Below are positions 1-5,010 of a stretch of DNA of 5,010 bases, piece after piece. The translations under genes were made by a program, and so were the position numbers. Every line of letters starts with the position of its first letter. Positions within the stretch are counted from its first letter, which is position 1. Location of the stretch: positions 1-5,010 of the forward strand of contig CAITQY010000003.1 of the NCBI GenBank assembly GCA_903894655.1. The letters run 5' to 3'. This DNA is from an uncultured Gemmatimonadota bacterium (lineage in GTDB: Bacteria; Gemmatimonadota; Gemmatimonadetes; Gemmatimonadales; Gemmatimonadaceae). A model generated the notes under the pieces. The model made no database searches. It was given only the letters and a program-made list of their open reading frames with translations, and was not told the origin of the DNA.

Positions 1-974
1 AGGTCAGCCACAGCGCGTTCGAAGACGCGTTGCACCTCGGCGTCCAGTGTGGGACGTTCGTAGGCCTGCCGCAGAATGCCGATGCGCGCCCCCTTGAGTG
101 CACCACGCACGAGAAAGCTGGTGTACGACGCGCTCCGCCTGCCGTCGGCCGGGGCCGTGACCGAATCGGCGGGGTCACTGCCCACGACGACATCGAACAC
201 GGCGACCGCATCGGCGACGGTGCGCGCCATCGGTCCCGCCACATCGGCCGACGCGTTGAGCGGGATCACGCCGGCCCGTGACGTGAGGCCCATGGTGGAC
301 CGAATGCCGACCAGCGCCTGATGCGCGGAGGGACCACGAATGGAGTTGCCGGTATCGGTGCCGAGTCCGACGGCGCCGAAGCTCGCAGCGACGGCAGCGG
401 CGGTGCCGCCACTGGAGCCGGCGGTGACCCGATCGAGCGCATACGGATTATGCGAATAGCCCGGGAGTATCGAGCTCACGGTTTCGTACGGCGTGAACGC
501 CCACTCGGCGAGATTCGATTTCGCCAGCACGATCGCGCCGGCGTTCTTGATCTGCCGCACCATGGTCGCATCCTGCAGCGGCTTCCACCCCTCTAGCGCC
601 AGGGAGCCGCCGGTGGTCTGCATGCCGACGGTCTCGAAGTTGTCCTTCACGATCATCGGGACACAGTGCAGTGGTCCGGTCGGCCCCGAGGCGGCGTACC
701 GCTGGTCGAGCGAGTCGGCGACCGCGAGCGCCTGCGCATTTACGAGAATGATGGCGTTGATCGCCGGGCCTCGTTTGTCGAGGGCCTCGATGCGAGCGAG
801 GTACGCCGTCGTGAGCGCGCGACAGGTGAGAGTCTTCGCTTTGAATGCGGCGTGAATCTGCGCGATGGTCGCCTCTTCCAGGCGAAACGGGCGACGGGCC
901 GGCTGGGCGGCGATCGTCGTGGCGGAGGCGGCGACGAGCAGCAGGGCCGTCGCAAACTGGGTATGTCGGGGCAT
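1..974 (-). CDS. Exported amidase-signature family hydrolase, partial (C-terminus beyond window)
   Basis: This protein would hydrolyse a C-N amide bond with the Ser-cisSer-Lys triad of the amidase-signature family (GatA, peptide amidase and FAAH relatives). The substrate cannot be read from the sequence. 324 codons are visible from the ATG at 974. The triad is complete: Lys110 in MIVKDN, cis-Ser187 in the AGSSGG glycine/serine loop, and nucleophile Ser211 in DTGNSIRGPS. The 24-residue gap between the two serines matches the family. The N-terminus reads as a signal peptide: a short basic start, the hydrophobic stretch ALLLVAASA, and a likely cut after Ala23 (TIAA|Q). It is therefore probably periplasmic or secreted, not the cytoplasmic GatA of the Gln-tRNA amidotransferase, and no gatB or gatC is adjacent. 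The LVGIRSTMGLTSR block is typical of exported or stand-alone members. The family usually runs about 450-550 residues, so roughly the last third is off the left edge. No strong Shine-Dalgarno precedes the start; a weak CAGGT lies about 13 bases upstream. Confidence 0.93.
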   Translation of the reverse strand, partial: MPRHTQFATALLLVAASATTIAAQPARRPFRLEEATIAQIHAAFKAKTLTCRALTTAYLARIEALDKRGPAINAIILVNAQALAVADSLDQRYAASGPTGPLHCVPMIVKDNFETVGMQTTGGSLALEGWKPLQDATMVRQIKNAGAIVLAKSNLAEWAFTPYETVSSILPGYSHNPYALDRVTAGSSGGTAAAVAASFGAVGLGTDTGNSIRGPSAHQALVGIRSTMGLTSRAGVIPLNASADVAGPMARTVADAVAVFDVVVGSDPADSVTAPADGRRSASYTSFLVRGALKGARIGILRQAYERPTLDAEVQRVFERAVAD

Positions 975-1028
975 AGACCCAAAGTACCTGTTTCGTTGCG
1001 CGGCGACAGGATCGGAACGGGAACGGCG

Positions 1029-1151
1029 AAATCAAAAGCAAAAGCCGGAACACGGAGACCGCGGATCACACCGAACCAACACGGATACGCAAACAGCGCT
1101 TTTGGCTTATCCGTGTGGGTTCGGTGTTATCCGTGGCATCCGTGTTCTGGC
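1029..1151 (-). terminator. Probable terminator of the MCP transcript
   Basis: On the minus strand the long hairpin (arms 1151-1105 and 1090-1044) is followed immediately by GCTTTTGCTTTTGATTT (1045-1029), an interrupted T-rich run. The hairpin lies about 50 bases past the MCP stop codon. Hairpin plus T-rich tail on the coding strand fits factor-independent termination between the MCP and the amidase. The tail is broken by GC steps and the stem is much longer than a normal terminator, so the element may be a dispersed repeat that happens to act this way. Confidence 0.5.
1044..1151. repeat. Long imperfect palindrome (47-bp arms, 14-base loop)
   Basis: The left arm (1044-1090) and the reverse complement of the right arm (1105-1151) agree at 40 of 47 positions by hand alignment. 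The inner 32 bp (1059-1090 against 1105-1136) agree at 28 of 32. The loop, 1091-1104, contains the small palindrome AGCGCT. Within each arm, CGGAT-like units recur about every 10 bases (CACGGA, GCGGATCAC, CACGGATAC), so the arm may itself have arisen from short repeats. The mismatches show that it is not a freshly made inverted duplication. It resembles dispersed intergenic palindromes (REP-like elements) more than a protein-binding operator, which would be shorter. In RNA, either strand could fold into a long hairpin. Confidence 0.85.
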
Positions 1152-1186
1152 GGTTGCCGTTGCGGTGGCGGTTGTCGTTGCGGCGC
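1151..1186. repeat. Two-copy 18-bp tandem repeat
   Basis: Two adjacent units, CGGTTGCCGTTGCGGTGG (1151-1168) and CGGTTGTCGTTGCGGCGC (1169-1186), agree at 15 of 18 positions. They abut the right arm of the palindrome and end 13 bases from the MCP stop codon. Each unit also contains shorter GTTG repeats, so this may be simple-sequence expansion with no function. Confidence 0.6.
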
Positions 1187-1198
1187 CCGCCCGCTCGC

Positions 1199-3181
1199 TT
1201 ACGCGACCTTTCTCCGCCGCGCATTCAACGAGCGCGTGTCGTCCTGACGCGTGGCGACATCACGTGCCTGGAAGCCGCTCACGGCCTCGGCCAATGCCCC
1301 GGCCTGCCCCAGGAGCTCTTCCGACGCGGCCGCGCTTTCCTCGGCGTTGCTGGCCACCGTCTGCGTGACCTCGCTCATGAGCAACACACCGCGACTCACT
1401 TCGTCGAGCCCGCGCGCCTGCAGGGCCGACGCCGTCACGATCTCCTCGACGATGATGCCAACGCGTTCCACCTGCGCCCGCGCGGCCACCAGCTGTTCGC
1501 GCACCGACTGCTCACGGCGCACACCACGACTCACGTTCTGAATCTCTTCCTCGATCAGCGCGGCAGTCTGCTTGGCCGCTTCCGCTGAGCGAATCGCCAG
1601 CGCGCGGACTTCTTCCGCGACCACGGCGAATCCTCGACCGGCGTCGCCAGCGCGCGCGGCTTCCACGGCGGCATTGAGGGCGAGCAGGTTCGTTTGAAAT
1701 GCGATCTCATCGATCGTTTTCACGATGCGCTGCGTGGAATCGGCTGATTGCTTGATGCGCAGCATGTCCTCGCCCATCGCCACCATCGACTCGGTACCCA
1801 CTTGCACACTCTCGTGCGCGAGGCGGGCGGCCGCCTGCACTTCGACCGCCTGCGTGGCGGCGCGTTGCGACAGCGTCTGCAATTCGGTGACCGCGGCGCT
1901 GATTTCCTCGGCGTTGGCCGCCTGCGTCGACGCCCCGTCCGCCAACTGCTGCGCCCCCGAGGACAGCTGGTTCGCGGCATCATCAATCTGGAAGGCCGAG
2001 GCGCGCACCTGCCCGAGCGTGGTCGCCATGTTGCTCACGGCCGCATTCAATGATTCCTGCACCTGGGCAAACTCGCCGGCGAATTCGCCGTCCATGCGCA
2101 CTTCGAGATTGCGGTCCGCCACTTCGGACAGCACATGCTGCGCAGCGGCCAGCGGTGTCGCGATCGCGGTCATCAATTCGTCCACGCCGGCAAGGACATC
2201 GGCATAGCGTCCCTGCACGGCGGTGCGATCGCTGCGCCCATCGAGTACGCCTTGGCGGGCCTGACCCGCAATCCGTTCGATCTCCTGAACGGTGTGCGTG
2301 ACCGCCCGCTGCGCTCGGCCGCACGCGGCCAGCGACTCGGCACATTCGGCCGTCATCCGATCGACCGCCGCCGAGACCGCCCCGAGTTCGTCTGGCGAAT
2401 GATCATTGAGCGGCGTGATCGCGTGCGTCGGGATGGCAACCATCTCCCCGCGCGCGAGTGACGCCAGGGAGCGCGACACCACTTCCACGCCCTGCTGCTG
2501 CAACAGCGCCACCTGCGCCGCAATACGCTCCATCCGGACACCCAGCGCGTGGGCGATACGCCACGCGTATGCCAGGCCAAACACGAAGAAGATCGCGAAG
2601 ATCGCCCAGATGAGCTGGCTCGCCTGGGAGAAGCGCGACGCGGTACTCACTTCGACGGCCCGCGAGCTCCCCTGAATCGCATCGCCGAACGCTTCCATAC
2701 GCTCTTCGACCACCGTGAACTGCGTGCGGAACGACTCGTACTGCGAGCGCGCCTGTGCGGTATCTCGCAACGCGACGTCGATGACGGCGGTGGCCGCGGT
2801 GGCGTACGCGACGACTTGCGTGCGCGTTTCCGGTAGCGAGGCCACGATCGTCGCCTCTTTGATCGAGGCGGCCGCGCTGTCGAGTGACGTCACGAATCGC
2901 GTGCTGTGCTCGCGCAGCGCCTCGCGCGCGGCGCTGACACCGCTGCTGTCTCCCCGCTGTCCCATGAGCATAGCCTCGAGCACATCGGCTCGCATGGCAT
3001 CATGCATCATGTCGCTATCCATTTGATAGCGTTGCGCGACGTTGTTGTCGCCCAGATCTGCGGTGGCCGCCTTCGCGGCGCGAAGAGCCACTTGACCGGA
3101 GACCGCGACCGCAAGAATACCAACGGCGCCAATCAGAGCAATGGCACGCAGGCGGGCACGCAGCGAACGAAGTGCAAACAT
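1199..3181 (-). CDS. Methyl-accepting chemotaxis protein, transmembrane, with 4-helix-type sensor
   Basis: This is a 660-residue chemoreceptor that would sense a periplasmic cue and control the kinase CheA through CheW. Domain order: a short basic N-terminus, TM1 at about 12-34, a helical periplasmic sensor at about 35-187 (4HB-like, with no PAS or Cache motif seen), TM2 at about 188-207, a HAMP domain at about 208-262, a helical connector, a second HAMP-like unit at about 342-385 (LSEVADRNLEVRMDG then GEFAQVQESLNAAV), and the signalling coiled coil at about 395-637. The hairpin tip that binds CheA/CheW is canonical at about 489-530 (DEIAFQTNLLALNAAVEAAR, then AGDAGRGFAVVAEEVRALA). Likely methylation sites are the Glu pairs in ANAEEISAA (425-426) and SNAEESAAAS (614-615). 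The C-terminus is a basic tail (NARRRKVA) with no NWETF-type CheR tether. The ATG at 3181 is chosen because the basic start and TM1 follow directly; the frame stays open upstream, but that stretch overlaps the peptidase gene. No che gene is adjacent. The ligand is unknown. Confidence 0.95.
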   Translation of the reverse strand: MFALRSLRARLRAIALIGAVGILAVAVSGQVALRAAKAATADLGDNNVAQRYQMDSDMMHDAMRADVLEAMLMGQRGDSSGVSAAREALREHSTRFVTSLDSAAASIKEATIVASLPETRTQVVAYATAATAVIDVALRDTAQARSQYESFRTQFTVVEERMEAFGDAIQGSSRAVEVSTASRFSQASQLIWAIFAIFFVFGLAYAWRIAHALGVRMERIAAQVALLQQQGVEVVSRSLASLARGEMVAIPTHAITPLNDHSPDELGAVSAAVDRMTAECAESLAACGRAQRAVTHTVQEIERIAGQARQGVLDGRSDRTAVQGRYADVLAGVDELMTAIATPLAAAQHVLSEVADRNLEVRMDGEFAGEFAQVQESLNAAVSNMATTLGQVRASAFQIDDAANQLSSGAQQLADGASTQAANAEEISAAVTELQTLSQRAATQAVEVQAAARLAHESVQVGTESMVAMGEDMLRIKQSADSTQRIVKTIDEIAFQTNLLALNAAVEAARAGDAGRGFAVVAEEVRALAIRSAEAAKQTAALIEEEIQNVSRGVRREQSVREQLVAARAQVERVGIIVEEIVTASALQARGLDEVSRGVLLMSEVTQTVASNAEESAAASEELLGQAGALAEAVSGFQARDVATRQDDTRSLNARRRKVA

Positions 3182-3200
3182 GATGATTGAGCCCAGGGAT

Positions 3201-3213
3201 CCATCCAAGATGG
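3201..3213. repeat. Small perfect hairpin upstream of the MCP start
   Basis: CCATC and GATGG flank a 3-base loop (perfect 5-bp stem). It lies 19 bases upstream of the MCP ATG. The stem takes up GGATGG, the most purine-rich stretch near the start. The stem is short enough to occur by chance. Confidence 0.4.
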
Positions 3214-3233
3214 CCGACCGCGCCGCCGGCGAG

Positions 3234-3268
3234 AGAGAGCCTCCGACGCAATAGTTCGCAGGCTCTCT
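3234..3268. promoter_or_regulatory. Stem-loop at the expected 5' end of the MCP mRNA, or peptidase terminator
   Basis: AGAGAGCCT (3234-3242) and AGGCTCTCT (3260-3268) form a perfect 9-bp stem around a 17-base loop (3243-3259). If the promoter just upstream is real, the MCP transcript would begin at the base of this stem, as a 5' stabilising or control hairpin would. It also lies 43 bases past the peptidase stop, so it could terminate that transcript, but on the minus strand it is followed by CTCGCCGG and not by a T run. Only the plus strand shows TTTT after the stem, and no plus-strand gene ends here. I do not recognise a riboswitch class. Confidence 0.5.
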
Positions 3269-3274
3269 TTTCCG

Positions 3275-3304
3275 ATTATCGGGCGGGGACGCAGTGGACT
3301 TGAA
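3275..3304 (-). promoter_or_regulatory. Possible sigma-70-type promoter for the MCP gene
   Basis: On the minus strand TTCAAG (3304-3299, three of six matches to TTGACA) is followed after 18 bases by GATAAT (3280-3275, five of six to TATAAT). The -10 lies in the perfect small palindrome CCGATTATCGG (3272-3282). A start of transcription at about 3267-3269 would give a leader of roughly 86 bases. The weak -35 and the chance of such matches keep this tentative. Confidence 0.35.
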
Positions 3305-3311
3305 TGGATGC

Positions 3312-5010
3312 CTACTTCGCGGGGGGAACGACCGCGGGCGCTGGGGCCGGCCACTGGTTGTCGGCTGGGCTGCGGTCGGGGAAACGCCGCGCCGGGTCGA
3401 GCGTGATCCGTTCGATCTTGCGGCTGCCGAAGACAAGGTCGGCCGTGACACTGCGCCGGCCGCCAAACCACACGTCAACCGGCCAGGTCACCAGCGCCGT
3501 CACGCTGTCCGTCATGACCGCATTCTTCATGGGTCGAATGGCCGGGCCGGTGGCGGCGAACTTCACCTCGAGGACGATCGGCGCAGGCATGTTGCCGTCG
3601 TGCGCCACCGTTACCGTGGTGCGGATCCCCTGCGTCTTCACGCTGGCCAACCGGCCGTCCACACTCTCGGTGGTGAACAGCCAGCTATTCCAGAACCAAC
3701 TGAGATCGCGCCCGAGCGCCTTGTTCATGAAGAACATGTAGTCCCACGGCGACGGATGCTTGAACATCCACGCCTGCGCCCACTCGCGATGCGCACGCTG
3801 CACGGCGCTGTCGCCGACAATGCCGCCCAGCGCCGAGAGCATCAGCGGCGTTTTCTGATAGGTGGTGAATCCGTAGAAGCCGGGCCCCGCGTAGTTGGCG
3901 TTCCACATCATCGGCGGCTCGGCCTCGGCGCCACTGGTACGACCGTAGCTCTGGCCGAGTCCATCCAACACCGGCGCCTTGGCAGCGGCGTCGGCATCGG
4001 AGAGGATGTTCATGTACTGATTGAAGCCCTCGTCCATCCAGCCGTACCACGTTTCGTTGTTGCTCACGACCATGGGCCACCACATGTGTCCCGTTTCGTG
4101 GTCGGCAGCGCCGGCATTCGAGTTGATCACCATGGGGTATTCCATCCCCGAGCTCGGCCCGTCCTGCAGCGTGAGCTGCGGGAACTGATACGGGAACCAG
4201 AGCTTCGAGTAGAACTCGAGCGCGTGGCGGCTGATCTCCCCCGCCTTGGCAAACAGGTTCGCACGACCCGGCAGGAACAGCATGTGCACCGGGATCGCGC
4301 CCTTGCCGGGAATCGTGGCGCGGGTCGCGTTCCACACGTACTTCTTGGCGGTGGCCCAGGCAAAATCGTTCACCGTGTCGGCGTGAAAACGCCACACGAG
4401 TCGTCCGTTGGCATTGCCCATAGCGGTGGCTTGCCCAGCACCGATTTCATCGGGACCGACGATAGTGGTGACGGCGTCGGACTGCGTGACCTTGGTGAGG
4501 CGTTCGCGTGCGGCCGCGGTGAGCACCTGCTCGGGGTTCTGCAACACCCCGGTGCCGCTCACGATCCAACCGGCCGGGACGTCGATGTTCACATCGAACG
4601 TGCCGAAGTTGTTGTAGAACTCCGACGGGCCGACATAGAGCTCATTGTCCCAGCCGCGCAGGTCGTCGTACACGGCGACACGCGGGTACCACTGCGTGGG
4701 CTGATACAGCGTGTCCGCCCATCGCTGCACCATGCGATGTCCGGTGCCCGGTCCGCCGGGGAGCTTGTGCGACCAGGCGATCTCGAGCACCGCCTTCGCG
4801 CCGGCCGCGATTGGCGTCCCGAGTCGCACGCTGGCTGCCGTGGACCGTCCGTTACGCAGCACGGCTTCGCCAGTAGGCGCGTTGGCGGCGTTCTGCTGTG
4901 CGGCCACGATCGCGCGCGCTCCCGATCCGCCATCGCCGGCGGGCGCCGCATTGGAGGCGAGATTGACCGGCTTGCCGTCGATCGTCATGCGCGAGATGAC
5001 CATGCCATCG
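3312..5010 (-). CDS. M1-family zinc metallopeptidase (aminopeptidase N-like), partial (N-terminus beyond window)
   Basis: This is a zinc-dependent peptidase of the gluzincin M1 family, which removes N-terminal residues from peptides. About 565 codons are visible, ending at the TAG at 3314-3312. Numbering from the internal Met at 5003, the zinc site is complete: HETGH at 302-306 and Glu325 in MDEGF, giving the HExxH-x18-E spacing. SGMEY at 285-289 replaces the GAMEN exopeptidase motif; such variants are common in this branch. Tyr382 in FTTYQK is the likely catalytic tyrosine. The N-terminal beta domain (to about 230) has the branch-typical QWYPRVAVYDD and NELYVGPSEFYNNFG blocks. After the catalytic domain (about 240-445), a C-terminal beta-like part runs to about 535, then a Pro/Ala-rich tail (WPAPAPAVVPPAK). 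The frame is still open at the window edge (Asp-Gly before Met1), so Met1 is internal; a signal peptide probably lies outside. The ERAP-like helical C-terminal domain of long M1 enzymes is absent. Substrate preference is unknown. Confidence 0.94.
   Translation of the reverse strand, partial: DGMVISRMTIDGKPVNLASNAAPAGDGGSGARAIVAAQQNAANAPTGEAVLRNGRSTAASVRLGTPIAAGAKAVLEIAWSHKLPGGPGTGHRMVQRWADTLYQPTQWYPRVAVYDDLRGWDNELYVGPSEFYNNFGTFDVNIDVPAGWIVSGTGVLQNPEQVLTAAARERLTKVTQSDAVTTIVGPDEIGAGQATAMGNANGRLVWRFHADTVNDFAWATAKKYVWNATRATIPGKGAIPVHMLFLPGRANLFAKAGEISRHALEFYSKLWFPYQFPQLTLQDGPSSGMEYPMVINSNAGAADHETGHMWWPMVVSNNETWYGWMDEGFNQYMNILSDADAAAKAPVLDGLGQSYGRTSGAEAEPPMMWNANYAGPGFYGFTTYQKTPLMLSALGGIVGDSAVQRAHREWAQAWMFKHPSPWDYMFFMNKALGRDLSWFWNSWLFTTESVDGRLASVKTQGIRTTVTVAHDGNMPAPIVLEVKFAATGPAIRPMKNAVMTDSVTALVTWPVDVWFGGRRSVTADLVFGSRKIERITLDPARRFPDRSPADNQWPAPAPAVVPPAK

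Larger units (their letters stand above)
975..1198. other. Structured non-coding gap between MCP and amidase
   Basis: No reading frame here looks like a protein. Frames that cross it on either strand are low-complexity shadows of neighbouring genes. Going in the minus direction from the MCP stop, the gap holds an 18-bp tandem repeat, a 108-bp imperfect palindrome, a T-rich stretch, and about 50 bases leading to the amidase ATG. The amidase promoter, if it has its own, should lie in 975-1030, but I see no convincing -35/-10 pair there. Confidence 0.75.
3182..3311 (-). promoter_or_regulatory. Intergenic leader of the MCP gene
   Basis: This 130-bp gap separates the M1 peptidase stop from the MCP start. 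In the minus direction it carries a possible promoter (3304-3275), a strong hairpin (3268-3234), a small perfect hairpin (3213-3201) and then the MCP ATG. No good Shine-Dalgarno sits 5-10 bases before that ATG: the bases there read GGGCTCAATCATC. Translation of the MCP may therefore depend on leader structure or be leaderless-like and weak. Confidence 0.5.

Noticed and set aside
448..1053. Minus-strand open frame of 201 codons across the amidase region.
   Set aside because: It lies in another frame of the amidase gene and is rich in Arg, Ala and Gly with no domain pattern. The amidase frame carries an intact catalytic triad, so this is a shadow of GC-rich coding DNA.
1044..1151. Possible CRISPR array or insertion-sequence ends.
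   Set aside because: There are two inverted arms only, not regularly spaced direct repeats, and no transposase or cas gene is nearby. The arms flank only 14 bases.
3231..3282. Possible c-di-GMP riboswitch before the MCP gene.
   Set aside because: Such riboswitches can precede motility genes, but the conserved aptamer core (such as the GGGCAAACC-type segment of class I) is missing. Only a simple hairpin is visible.
3182..3478. The MCP frame stays open 99 codons upstream, to an ATG at 3478.
   Set aside because: The extension overlaps the 3' end of the peptidase gene, has no membrane-protein character, and would put a long basic segment before TM1. The ATG at 3181 gives a normal MCP N-terminus.
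3304..3741. Plus-strand open frame of 145 codons.
   Set aside because: It is antisense to the conserved C-terminal part of the peptidase and has no recognisable motif.
1199..5010. Possible frameshift or pseudogene in the MCP or the peptidase.
   Set aside because: Both frames run unbroken through all expected domains and keep every key residue checked.

Overview
The window is GC-rich and densely coding, and every gene I can support lies on the minus strand. Reading in the direction of transcription (high to low coordinates) there are three genes: a zinc metallopeptidase of the M1 (gluzincin) family whose 5' end lies beyond the right edge, a complete methyl-accepting chemotaxis protein (MCP), and an exported amidase-signature hydrolase cut off by the left edge. 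The source looks like a free-living, motile, diderm-type bacterium. The large peptidase with its WYPRVAVYDD and DNELYVGPSEFY blocks, the exported amidase and the GC-rich codon use would suit Gemmatimonadota or a similar soil or water phylum. This placement is a guess from sequence style, not a demonstrated assignment.

Layout: 1-974 is the amidase (C-terminus missing). 975-1198 is a 224-bp non-coding gap that holds a large imperfect palindrome (1044-1151), a T-rich stretch on the minus strand beside it (1029-1045) and a short tandem repeat (1151-1186). 1199-3181 is the MCP. 3182-3311 is a 130-bp gap with a possible promoter, a strong 9-bp stem hairpin where the MCP transcript would begin, and a smaller hairpin before the start codon. 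3312-5010 is the M1 peptidase (N-terminus missing).

The genes do not form an obvious pathway. The peptidase and the amidase would both act on peptides or amides outside the cytoplasm, while the MCP would pass a periplasmic signal to a CheA/CheW array encoded elsewhere. The gaps are large enough, and structured enough, that each gene may be its own transcription unit. The sequence shows no mobile-element gene, RNA gene, CRISPR array or recognisable new multi-gene system. The least explained items are the long palindrome downstream of the MCP and the structured MCP leader.
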